Source of the DNA: Lithospermum erythrorhizon
Lineage: Eukaryota > Streptophyta > Magnoliopsida > Boraginales > Boraginaceae
Length of the DNA: 64,000 bases
Assembly (NCBI GenBank): GCA_019722365.1
Contig: JADFUC010001534.1
Span: 124,001 to 188,000 of the forward strand
Direction of reading: 5' to 3'
Below the pieces are notes generated by a model. The model was given only the letters and a program-made list of their open reading frames with translations, was not told where the DNA came from and did no database searches. Below, in pieces: positions 36,522 to 47,240 of this stretch. Each line of letters opens with the position of its first letter. Position 1 is the first letter of the stretch. A program made the translations under genes and the position numbers.

Positions 36522-37070
36522 TGTTAGGGAGTTCCTTATCTTTTTATGGAGCAGTCGATAGTGTTTGTAACTTTGTATACATTCCTGGATTAATTTGAAA
36601 ACTGTGTAAGGTGCTTGTAATTCAATTATTCAGTTTGGAGTTGTGCAGGTTCAATTGAGCTGAAGAATTAGGTCAATTGATTTAGGCGGAAATTTATAAT
36701 GCAAGCACGGGACAAGCAAGTGAGTTCATTAGCGGATATGTTGAAGCCACGCGTGTCGAGTTTCCATTGGCTGAAGGAGTTAGTTATTTGTTACAGGTTT
36801 AGCTGATAGAATTAATTGTAAACATTGTTTCTTAGCTCATTAGTCTTTGATCAAAATTGTAATCTATAATGAAAGATCAAGATTGTAATCAGGTTAAGCC
36901 TACTATATAGAGGCTATATCACAACACAATTGTAATTAAGCTTTCCAGTTTATTCAATAAAATAAAAGTTCATCTTCTCCTTGTTTTTTTAGTTTTCAAT
37001 TCTTGTTTCCATTCTTTAACTCATGTAAATCATAAATTCTTCATAAACAACTTCTCTGTGTTATCACAAT
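36522..37070 (+). mobile_element. Solo-LTR candidate
   Basis: Starts TGTTAGGGAGTTCC. A TATA-like ACTATATAGAGGC (about 36902) is followed about 50 nt later by a polyadenylation-like ATTCAATAAAATAAAAG, the promoter and terminator arrangement of a plant LTR. No second copy, internal region or target-site duplication was found, and the 3' border is an estimate. Confidence 0.35.
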
Positions 37071-37239
37071 AGTAAGGTTCGATCGTTGCACACTAATCCA
37101 CCCCCTTCGATCTCCAGCTTAGACATGAACCTCTGCACTGGGTATGTTAATGTAAAAAAAAAACTTGTGAAACTATACTACACCGAACGTTTTATGTAAG
37201 GAGGGCTTAATAAGCTCTTAATTCAAAAATATGAGAACA

Positions 37240-37537
37240 TTGTATTCTAACCAAGAATTAATTGCCAATTTGGTCCCAGAAAGTGGGTCAAGTTGTCTTT
37301 TGGTCTTCGATAGTTTACACGTTGAGACTTTGTTCTTGAAAGTGTCTGTATGTGTGCGATTTAGTCCCCAATTTAGTGTCATACATAAATTATCGTTTCG
37401 GTGGAATTGGGGACCAAATCACACCCACATAACTAATTTTGGAACTAAATCTCAACTTTTTAACTATTGGGAATCAAAACATAACTTGATTCCATTATCT
37501 AGGATCAAATTGATGACAATTAACTTTTCTAACCAAA
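37240..37537. repeat. Long imperfect inverted repeat (fold-back element)
   Basis: Two arms of about 130 nt, 37240-37375 and 37398-37537, are reverse complements with interspersed mismatches; the centre reads GTCCCCAATT......AATTGGGGAC. The arms share phrases such as AATTTGGTCC, TTTTGGTC/TTTTGATTC, GTTGAGA and TGTGYGATTT. The whole could form one long hairpin. The type is a fold-back or palindromic MITE, and the open frame across it is not a gene. Confidence 0.75.
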
Positions 37538-37540
37538 CTA

Positions 37541-38300
37541 GAAGACTATCCAGTTTGAATGAAATTGGAATTAAAATACTATCCCGGAGTAATTTTTTGG
37601 GAGATGAATTACTTAATCCTTTGTTTAAAATAAAATTAAAGGCCTGATAACATGTTTATTGATTTCCTTTTTCTTAATAATTGAGAGAATCACTTTTAAC
37701 TGAAGGTTACATGCAGGGACTTTAATCTCATCAGAATATAGTACTAGTAGTTAATTAGTGAACAAAATGGTGTGATTAATTAGCATGTGGAGTGACTTAA
37801 TTGCGCACCCAAATTATCTCTCCGTGAATAAGAAGCTTTTGTGTAAACACATGAAGGAAATGGTTAGATTACTATCAAATCAACACGAAACCATGTGAAT
37901 TTAAGGTACCAAATATCTCTTATATCATGTAAACCACATGCTTGTGTTATCAACCGTTTATTTGCTTTGGCACCCAACTATGTGCTGTCCATTTTTCCCC
38001 ATTTTAGATTTCTAATTTCAACTTTTACAAGCATTTATTATTGACTATTACTCTATAAAACTTAATTACAGTCCTCATCAACAATTTATTATGTTAAAAA
38101 TTTATAAGATTATATCCTAAAATGAATGATAATCATAATAAGTCCAGCTCATGATTTTCACTCTAAATATATTAATATTTTAATATGAGACAATACTTTC
38201 TAATACCCTCTAGCACGCTGAACTAAGAATGTCTTAATTTTTCAATTTGTTTAGTTTTATTGGAAAAGTACTAAAACTATCATGTTATATTATTTTGGGG
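37541..38300. other. AT-rich intergenic DNA, no gene seen
   Basis: No coding or repeat structure with clear borders. Confidence 0.4.
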
Positions 38301-39283
38301 TGTAGACATTGAAAATTTATTAAATAATAATTAAAATGATTAAGATGGAGACTGGTTAAAATTAATTAAAGATAAAGTCACTAAAAGCGACACGTGGCTA
38401 GGGTTACGTCGAGCCTAATTTAATGTGAACCCCTCGTGCGAACAAGGGTTTCGGGAAAATAGCCCGAATTAAAAGTTCATTAAATTTAGGGTTGAAAACA
38501 AAGTACATTTGGGTTAAAATGTCTTGAAATTTAGAGTGGAAGCTTCAAAAGTTTGAGGTTTAAAATGGAGACTCCAAAGTTATGGAATCAAAATAAAAGG
38601 CTCCAAAGGTATGAAATTGACGTGAAAATGTATTTTAGCGCAAAAGATCCTTTAACCTTCTTCCTATATTAAAATAAAACCACTTTTCAATTCTTGAGAG
38701 AATTAATTATAAAAATCCGGCGGTTCGGATCTTTGCGCCGAAATTCGGCGGTTAAGATCGTGATTCTGAAATCAGACCAACCAATGTCGGAAGCAATTCC
38801 AAGGCCCAAAAGCCTATAAATACACCCTTATTTTCGAAAATCATAGACAATTCTCATTCAGAAAATATACAAAAAAAACACATGAGAAAACACAGAGGAC
38901 GCCTCTGAAATACTCTAACTTAAATCTTTTAAACCACCAGCAAAAACACCACTTTAGTGGCTTGAAAACACCTCCCAGTAGCCTAATATTGGCGCCTGAA
39001 ATTAAGATTACTCAGCTTGGTAATTCTTGAAATCGAAGCAAATACATTGAGAATACGTGCAAATCTCTCGAGGGCGCTTCAAATATAAGCTTTTGATTAT
39101 TCATAAATCTGTGAACACACAAGAAAATTCTCAAGTTTCCATTCATCAACTTTCAAATATAGAAATACGAATATTAGGTCCTATGTTGAATTTCGAGGAA
39201 ACACTTATTTGCTAAGGCCCACTATCGATGATCAGAGTGTCATCAGCAGATTAGGATCTTTCGGCCATGCGGTCGTCACTACA
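38301..39283 (+). mobile_element. Gypsy-type LTR
   Basis: Starts TGTAGACATTG and ends GTCACTACA, a TGTAG...CTACA inverted pair. It has a strong TATA box, TATAAATACA (38815-38824), followed by an untranslated-leader-like region, and is 983 bp long. Flanking 5-mers do not match, so it is likely one end of a decayed element and not a clean solo LTR. Confidence 0.5.
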
Positions 39284-39950
39284 ACAACAAAGCTAAAAGT
39301 AGATTAGTACAAGCTAAAAGCTCAAAGTGAGGCAAATCTCACTAAGTCCATCCCAGAAATCCTTGCTTGACAGCAAGCTACTAATGAGTTGTAGTAAAGC
39401 AAAGAAGCGTCGTTGCTTGAAGCATTGTTTATTAAATCGCTCACATACTGACACGTACTCGGGTTCTATCACCAATCAAGACAAGTAACACGGCTATTAA
39501 GTCTCGCGAAGCGGTAGCTTATTCGACTCACAACGACCCAACTGAGAATCCATAAGTCCACCACAAAGGTGAAGTTCACAAATCAAAGTGTCAGAGGCCC
39601 AAGACATACGGTAAGTCCATCGAGTCTAATATAGACCGGAGATCAAGTCCAAGATCGAATCAAGTCCATAAAACTACCACGGGGAATCTGTAAGGCTCAC
39701 CGTATAGGTACATTGATCACCAAAAGTCAGTAATTTTAGGACACATATCCAACTCATAGGCTTACATCCCAAAACAAACTCAAACCCGAGACAAATCAAG
39801 TTGAGTCAAGCCAGAGCTCGTACGCTCTACCAGACCAAAATCAGTGGCAGACATCTCTGATGTCAACTTGGCAGCTTAGGGATCCATAGTTTGAATGATC
39901 GATCATAACCGATTTGATAAAGCACTTCGCTCTTATTTGAGGAATTATCT
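39284..39950 (+). mobile_element. Decayed internal region downstream of the LTR
   Basis: Less AT-rich than its surroundings, with repeated AAGTCCA and AAGCTAAAAG phrases, and directly downstream of the LTR. No gag or pol motif could be read. Confidence 0.35.
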
Positions 39951-41204
39951 ACTATAATGAATTTTTATTTTGTACCCCTTTTAATAAATAATAAAAAACA
40001 TTCTTGGCATTACATGGGGATTTATAGTTGGAATTGATGGATTCATCCTTGAAGTCTTCTATTTTTCAATATTATTAGTAAAATAACAAGCTATGTAATA
40101 ATTAAATACTTAAGTACACCAAAGCACTATTGCCAATGACCTTGTTGTTGTCTCGTGTCATTTGCATAGTCTCAATTGTCAAGACATCTATCGTTGGTTA
40201 GATTTTCATTTGAAATATATTTCATGTCAGGCAAATTTATTCTTAGTAAATTCAATGTTGATGTAAATTTGATGAGTTGTCAATAGGGAAAAATGACATT
40301 AGTAGATAATGTATTTATGTTACAATACTTTAATTTATAGGTTTTTAACTTAATTTTTATTGAAGTGAACTAATTTACAAGTCCTGAGTTTGATTTCCAT
40401 TCATTGTCTTATAATGTTTATGCCAATCAACAGAATAAGACATTGGTAACTCAAAGGCCATGAAAACAATAGTGGCGTGGGTAGAGGTCACTGCTAAGTG
40501 CTAAAATGATGGACCCATATGGACCAATGGGAGCACTGAAAATAAAGAAAGATCTAATTTGGCTGCAATGTGAATGAATGTTGAGGGAACCCCCCATGTG
40601 CTTTCCCACAATGGCAAATTGGAGGGACGAAATTATACTTCAAATATTTATGTCAATTTCGCTCTATTTTACCATCACAATGTTTTGTTACTCACGTCTA
40701 CTTCAATTATGTGATCATAAATGGATAATCTAAAGCTTCACTGAAAGCTATATCTGATTGACCCATATTAGTGATATCTTCTTTTTTTACAGACATAAAC
40801 TACTACAAATTATAATGATTGTAAATTATAATCTACAATGGGGATATATATGAATCCATAAATAAATAAATTTATCTTCTTTTTCAAATTTGTTGCATCA
40901 TCATCTCTGCTTGTAAAAGACTTTAAGTCCACTTAAATACATAACCGTCAAAATCCAACTAGTCAAGTCTGAAATCCCATAAAACGAGCTCCTTAAACTT
41001 ATAAAAGCGATTGCTTGAAAATTTTAGAGTGGACTCTTAATCCCCATAAAATAAGTAGAAATCTTTCTCCAGTAGAGTTGAATCAAAGATATATTTACAG
41101 AAGCTTTCAGTTTGATAACACTAGACCATTCTTAATGAAACAAAAATATCACATTTAATTTTCAATTAATGAAAATGATCTTAAACCATCAATTTTATTT
41201 TTGG
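39951..41204. other. AT-rich intergenic DNA, no gene seen
   Basis: No coding signal or bounded element. Confidence 0.4.
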
Positions 41205-41480
41205 GCAAATGGCAAAAATGCCCATCAAAATTATGAAAATATTGGATTCCACCCACCCTTCAAATCTTTTGTCCATTATACCCACTAACCATCCTTAAAT
41301 CTACCATTTTAAACCATTCGTCCGATCGACCATTAATTTATTAGTTAACTTCGTTTTTATGGGGTCTTTATGTAATTATTTTCTAGAATAAGGCCCTTTC
41401 CACAATTTTTTTAGAACAAGTCCTTTTCAAAAAAATTGGAACTTGATGCAAATAAAATTGGGTCAAATGATAATTTGTCC
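41205..41480 (-). repeat. Dispersed repeat, copy A (Mutator-like candidate)
   Basis: Begins GGCAAATGGCAAAAATGCCC and is similar, in opposite orientation, to 46250-46422 joined to 47147-47240. Shared blocks include GGATGGTTAGTGGG, TAATGGACAAAAGA and the CCATTTGCC-type end. The terminus resembles Mutator-like non-autonomous elements, but the second end and a 9-bp target-site duplication were not found. Confidence 0.6.
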
Positions 41481-41699
41481 TCTAATTATAAGTTTTTGGA
41501 ACACTTAAAATAGGAGAGATTAGGGATAAAATAGTAATTTTCACACTTAATACATCCTCGTTTATTCTAAAGTCCCCAGTCCTCTAAAAGCACACCAAAC
41601 AGTGTTAAAATACATAAAATGACTACTTTACCCCTGATGAAACTTCCTCCAAGAACTACCTTAAAAATAGGGCTAAATTAGTTATTTCATGTAATTTAT

Positions 41700-41960
41700 T
41701 TTACTGTTGGAGAGAGACTATAACTGCCACCCCCACCACCAGCCACTGTCTTCTTCTCCCACATCTCTTGATACCTGTTGGCGTAGGCTTGAATGCCAAA
41801 TGCTTTTTAGCTCTCTCCCACATTGGTAGGATGGATGATTTTGTTTGGTTATAAAGCAAACTCCCTCCTTCTTCTTCAATTGACTCCAAGGATATGGGAT
41901 AATGCTCAACTTCACCGCAGGCTGCCTTGACTCTACTTGGCCAGGCCGGTCTCGTGTTTG
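41700..41960 (-). pseudogene. Possible exon remnant of unknown origin
   Basis: Clearly less AT-rich than its surroundings and open in two minus-strand frames. One frame gives ESIEEEGGSLLYNQTKSSIL; another ends AYANRYQEMWEKKTVAGG and then a Gly/Ser-rich end and stop. I do not recognise the protein. It could be a captured or decayed gene fragment or chance; there is no promoter or splice evidence. Confidence 0.25.
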
Positions 41961-41970
41961 GATGGCGCAC

Positions 41971-42205
41971 CTTCTATTTTTATTAAAGAAGAAAAATCGC
42001 AAAAATTGCATAGAAAAATTACCTTAATTAGAACAAGTTCAAATTTATCTTCTAATATTCAAAAAACCAATGTCAAAATTCCCCTCCTTTTTTTATTAAA
42101 GGAAGAAAAATCACAACAATTGCATAGAAAAATTACCGTAATTAGAGACAAAATTCAAATTTATCTTCTGATCATTCAAAACCAATGTCAACATTCCCCT
42201 TTTCT
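41971..42205. repeat. Two-copy tandem repeat, unit about 112 bp
   Basis: The phrases TATTAAAG-GAAGAAAAATC, TTGCATAGAAAAATTACC and CAAATTTATCTTCT recur in the same order, offset by 112 nt (for example 41981 and 42093). Confidence 0.8.
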
Positions 42206-42230
42206 ACACCATTGAAAATCCAATCTTTTA

Positions 42231-42359
42231 AGATAATCCTAGAAGCCAGATCTAGCGGTTGAGCCTTGCGATTTTATTCTTGAAGGGTGAAGGGTTCGAA
42301 TCTTGTATGTTGTAGAGAGAGAGGGTTGAGAATTGTGTGTAATATTAACTATCCAAAAA
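42231..42359 (+). mobile_element. tRNA-derived SINE with target-site duplications
   Basis: A 129-bp element with a Pol III head: A-box-like TAGCGGTTGAG (42253-42263) and B box GGTTCGAATCT (42293-42303), 29 nt between them. It ends in an A run and is flanked by 16-nt direct repeats, AAAATCCAATCTTTTA (42215-42230) and AAAATCCACTCTTTTA (42360-42375), with one mismatch. All hallmarks of a plant SINE are present; the family is not known to me. Confidence 0.8.
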
Positions 42360-42579
42360 AAAATCCACTCTTTTATCATCAATATTTGGGGATTTTTTTC
42401 TCAGTTATCCTTTCCGTTGACTTTTATCCTTTAGTCAACACCCCATATCCATATTCTCTTTTATTTTGAATAAAATTTTATTTAGTTTAGGGAACTTTTT
42501 ATTGACTTGATTATGAATTTTAAATGGCATGATGTTTATGGTACATTGCGACTCACAGCCTCTAAGTAACTTTAGGGGT

Positions 42580-43208
42580 TAGGGGTTCAGCGGTCAGTTC
42601 GGTTCGGTTTTCGATCCAATCGGAGGCTTAGAGCTTTGACTATATGTTCTCTCAAAGGTGAACCTAAATCGGGTTCGGTTCGATCCTATCGCTTCCCATC
42701 GGTTCAGTTCGGTTTCGGTTAAATTCGGTTTGAGACATTTTTTTAGCATATATGTCTTGAACTCAAAATTAAGTCCTTAAACTAGATTTAATCCATGTAA
42801 TTTCGATGAACTCCTTTTTAAGATTAATTATACAATACACACTCTGGCATTCAATGCGTAGTATCATTGTTACTACGTATCTTTGTATTCCCTATATTAT
42901 TAGTTTTAAAAGATTTATTTATATTTTTATTTCATTATGTTGATAATGAACAAAGTTAAATCTAAATTCCCTTCTTAAAATGTACACATGCAAATACTAC
43001 AAGATCTTGAAAAGGATAATAAATAAAAATTGAAAAATCTACACAAAATTTAGAAATCGGTTCGGTTCGGTTCGGTTATTTCAAAGGCCGAACCTAAATT
43101 AGTTCGGTTCCTCCGGCCTTGAACCTAATTGGGACCAGTTCGAAAAATTTCGGTTATCTTCGGTTCGGTTGATTCGATTCAGTCGGTTTGTATTTTGTTG
43201 TCACCCTA
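42580..43208. mobile_element. hAT-like non-autonomous element rich in CGGTTCGGTT
   Basis: Left end TAGGGGTTCAGCGGTCAG, right end reverse complement TAGGGTGACAACA. Subterminal runs of CGGTTCGGTT in both halves are typical of plant hAT MITEs. Flanks TTAGGGGT and TTAGGATG are a rough 8-bp target-site duplication. No transposase. Confidence 0.5.
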
Positions 43209-43469
43209 CTTAGGATGGTGTAAGAATTCAAGCTTGTGGACAGTTTTATTCTAGTGTGTATAGAGTTTAGTTTTGGAAAGGATGAATTGGAGAGAATAGG
43301 TCGTGAGCCCTCTGATGTTCTTTAGGAAATGGATGATAGATTGTAGGCTAAAGAATTGCAATTGGTTTGGGGTATTTTGGTGCGCTTTGGAGGGGCACCA
43401 ATATACACACACCAGCTTGATGAAAGCATGAGGTAAAAGTTATTGTTTTGCTATGAACAAGCAAACACA

Positions 43470-43735
43470 CTCAATTCTAATAAGTTAACAATCGAATTAA
43501 TCTCATGTTTGTAAGACAACAAGCGAATTAATCTCATGCTTGTAAGAAAACAAGCGAATTCATTTCATGCTTGTAAGACAACAAGCTAAATAAGCTAATA
43601 AGCTAACAAAGCGAAATTCAACTTCGTACTTGTAGACAACAAGCAAATTCATTCATCTTTACTAAAACAACAAGCGTATTTATTTGATGCTTCTAATACA
43701 ACAAGCGAATTTGTGGGTGTTTGTAATCATAAACA
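43470..43735. repeat. Minisatellite with hairpin-forming 31-bp unit
   Basis: Repeats of a unit like ACAACAAGCGAATT.....ATGCTTGTAAG. Each unit carries ACAAGC and its reverse complement GCTTGT about 13 nt apart, so each can form a small hairpin. Two units near 43515-43576 are spaced exactly 31 nt; others vary. About six to seven units in all. Confidence 0.75.
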
Positions 43736-43784
43736 AAGCAAAAAACAAGCTACTTACTTTCGGGTTATAACAACCTAATTATTT

Positions 43785-44040
43785 ATACGCATGAATTAAA
43801 TAATTAATTACATAAGAATGAATTAAATAATTAATTACATATGAATGAATTAAAATTAATTACATATGAATGAATTAAATAATTAATTGCATAAGAGGCC
43901 AAATTAAATAATTAATTATAGTGAATACATAATTAATTACATAAGAATGAATTAAATAATTAATTACATAAGAATAAATTAAATAATGATGAAAATGGCT
44001 AAAATGAATTAAATAATTAATTATATAATAATGATGAAAC
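43785..44040. repeat. AT-rich minisatellite, unit about 27-29 bp
   Basis: At least seven copies of ATGAATTAAATAATTAATTA followed by CATAAGA, with small variations. Related units recur at about 44645-44775. Confidence 0.85.
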
Positions 44041-44350
44041 TAGCTAATTCTACCCTTGTTAGCTTACAAAGTATCAAATTATCTATATGGTACTTAACAA
44101 CTAAGCTCTAACATCATTTGTTTGCATGTGTAAATTTGATTAAATATAATAAAGTATATTGGGACGGAGGGAGTATTTATCATGTTAAATAGATTACTTG
44201 TATAAATTATATTTATCATAAAATTATACACCACAATGTAAAATAAGTATTTATACTTTGATTCAATATCAATAAAGATCATATTTTTTGAATATTTTCA
44301 TGTACTCGATATTTTTTTTTTGGGTGGATTGGAGAGAATAAATTAAATTA

Positions 44351-44536
44351 TTGTTTGGATACAATAATTTTGGGGGAGTGAGAATGAGGGTGAGTGTATT
44401 AAAATATTTGAGAAATGTTATGCTCCTCAATTCTCCCTGGATTTGGGGGGAAGGATTATAGGGGGAATGGGGATAATGGAGGATGATGAGGGTAATGAAT
44501 CCTCCTAGGGAATTGATTAAATGTGTTCCCAAACAA
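44351..44536. mobile_element. Small inverted-repeat element (MITE candidate)
   Basis: The start TTGTTTGGATACAA and end TGTGTTCCCAAACAA form a short inverted pair around a purine-rich core. No certain target-site duplication. A stray Stowaway-type end (GGGACGGAGGGAGTA, about 44160-44174) lies nearby without a partner. Confidence 0.4.
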
Positions 44537-45124
44537 GAAAAAATAAATTACCCGTCAACTTCCCGATCCTCCTCAAAAATAAAATTAATTAAAGATATTT
44601 TAATACTAAAGTTACATAACATTACCACCTTTGTTATTTGTTTATTTCAAGAAAATACAAATTACATTAGAATCAATTAGATAAATATGAAAATGCAAAT
44701 TACATATGAATCAATTAAATAATGATGAAAATACAAATTACATAAGAATCAATTAAATAATGATGAAAAATGACTAAAACTCATTGCTCCGGCGTGCAAC
44801 TTGATATCTTTGGCGACAACGTGGTTTATCTGCCCGGTAATGTGTGTTGAATAAGTTGATTCTATCTCTATATTGAATTTCTAAACCTTAAGTTAGAGTA
44901 TATCGTCCATTTTTGTTAAACTTATTGTTATTGTTATTATGTTATTTTTTTATTTAATATTTGTCATAATTAATTTTGTGCTAATATATATCCCAATGAA
45001 TGTTAAATTAATTAATTAGTTTGAATACTTATCATTCTTTCGTGTTAATGATGTTAAACATTAATTTTATCATGTTAATTATCTTAAATTCATTTTATTA
45101 TATTGTATCGATTCTTTGAGTCCA

Positions 45125-45473
45125 TGCACCCTCCATTTCAAATTAATTGACGTTTGAGATTTTGTATCAAGACTTTGACCGCAAATTACTTTTTATTCAA
45201 TAATCCGGAAAATATAAAATCGGTATCATTGGATTCCTTTTTAAAATATATTTTTATAATATTATTTTATTATGATTTTTCATAATATATATAAAAAGTA
45301 ATTGAAGATTAAAATTGTGCCTCGAAAAGTGAGAAACTCTATTAATTTGAAATAGATTTTTTATTGATATATATTTTATAAAATATTATAAAAGATAAAT
45401 AAAAATATCTACGATCAAAGTTTAACTATTAAAAATTCAAAAAGTCAAAATGTGACAATCGACGGAGGGAGTA
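45125..45473. mobile_element. Stowaway MITE
   Basis: Left end GCACCCTCCATTTCAAATTAA, right end CAATCGACGGAGGGAGTA. The termini pair as CTCCNTCC/GGAGGGAG, the right border has TA, and the core is AT-rich and non-coding. Confidence 0.7.
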
Positions 45474-46249
45474 TAAAGCCGGACTAATCATGTTCAATAA
45501 GCAAACTACCGAATTTAAACGTATGTTCATTAAGAAGCATAGTTTGAATTGCTTTTATTGTCTTGGTATACAACTTTTGCCGCTTGTCGCATCATTCATT
45601 CAAACGAGAGTGGGCCTAGCAATTGAAGCCATGAGTAGATAGCAAACTAGAATTGAAGCCATGGTAGATAGCGAGCTAGAACAATTCACATGTTTGCTTT
45701 ATATTCGCTTGATCAACTTTTTTGTTTGTTCGCATGAGTGGCGGCGAAGTCGGTGTTATTAGTTAACTAACACTGATAATTTGTTAGTTTGATTACTAAC
45801 ATTTAAATAATTCGTTAGGATATTTCGGTAATTTCACTCTCCATCATTTTACTGTTTTGGTGTGTGTATAACAGCTCAGGCTTTGGAGGCGGTTGATAAG
45901 GAGACGATGGAGTTGATGATTTTTTTCTAATCATAAAAGTTACAAATTACATACGATATCAGACACTAATTAAAGTCTAAGCTAAATTAAATGGGAGGCG
46001 TCAGGTCAAGGCAAAAGCGCTTTGTATAAAGGCTCAGTGCAGTACCCTTGAGCCATTAGGTCACGGATGGAGTTGATGGTTTTGATAATGTGTTTATGAG
46101 TGAATAAGTTGATTGAGGAAAAGAATGAGGAAATGAAGTGAATGAAGATGGGCCTCGTTTGTCATGGTGGTGAGTATCTGGTTGTCGTACTTATAAAGAG
46201 TCGGGGTAGGGGATGGGGGGTGGTGTAGGAAAATTATTATTTAATTTAA
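45474..46249. other. Intergenic with a short tandem duplication
   Basis: At 45619-45680 a unit of about 30 nt (GAATTGAAGCCATGGTAGAT-like) occurs twice with small differences. No gene recognised. Confidence 0.5.
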
Positions 46250-47240
46250 GGCTTAATCTTTTAAAAATTACAAACTAATCTAGTTTCAAAAGAGCTTATT
46301 TAAAAAAAAGTCTTATTCAAAAATGATTGCACAAAAACCCCATAAAAATAGAGTTAACGGTCAAATTAGCGGTTGACTGAACGGAATGGCTTAAATGGTT
46401 GACGTAAGGATGGTTAGTGGGCTAGGGATGGCCATCGGTGCGATTGATCTGGTTTCATAGCATATTCGGTTTTCTCGATTTGATCCAATTGGTTTTCTCG
46501 TCAATCGATGTTTTTTGGTCTTGATTAAATCGGTTCGGTACAATTCGGTGTCATCGGTTTCAAAATTATGAAAATCTAAAATTAACTCCAAATTCCGTAA
46601 TTCAACATCTATAGATATGAAAACAATCAATAATTAAGAACTATTTGTACACTATTGATCATTTTAATAAAAATAAATAACTCAAATTAAAAAATTGAAA
46701 AGATAATTTACTTTTACTTATTTAGTGATAGAAATATGAGGTTTCAAAATTTTTGGTGAAGATGTACTCACTGAATCATTGATTTATTCTTTTATGGACT
46801 ATGTTATTGACTTATTGTTCCATTCCATTTAAATTGATCATAGAAATATGATTTTATTAAAGTAATTGTCTAGGCCTAATGTAAATTAAAATTCAATGTT
46901 AATACCAATATATTATGAATAAGTAAATTTTTATTTGAAATATATAATAAATTTAAAAATAAATGAAATATAAATGATCGATGGACTTCGGTTCGGTATG
47001 ATTAGTTTAAGGTAAAACCGCAAACCGCAAAAAAATTCGGTTTGAAATTATTTAAGCATAAATGAGTTTAGGTTTCTAAAACAATCAAAGCGAAAGATCG
47101 GTTCAAATAGATGCGGTCAGTTTTTCCAATATGGTCATCCCTATAATAGTGGATGTAATGGACAAAAGAGTTGTAGAGTGGGTGAAATCCAATATTCCAA
47201 AACCCTGATGGACGTTTTTACCATTTTTCCTGTATTTTTA
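46250..47240 (+). repeat. Dispersed repeat, copy B, split by a hAT element
   Basis: Positions 46250-46422 and 47147-47240 together match the reverse complement of 41205-41480. Copy A is uninterrupted at the matching point (GGTTAGTGGGTATAATGG), so it serves as the empty-site reference. Confidence 0.65.
46423..47146. mobile_element. hAT-like element nested in dispersed repeat copy B
   Basis: Left end TAGGGATGGCCATCGGTGCG, right end reverse complement ATAGGGATGACCATATTGG. Subterminal CGGTTCGGTACAATTCGG and CGGTTCGGTATG runs are present. Flanking 8-mers TAGTGGGC (46415-46422) and TAGTGGAT (47147-47154) are a diverged target-site duplication of the size expected for hAT. No transposase. Confidence 0.65.

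Noticed and set aside
37231..37647. 138-codon plus-strand open frame
   Set aside because: Runs through both arms of a palindromic repeat; the protein has no domain and the frame is explained by the fold-back structure.
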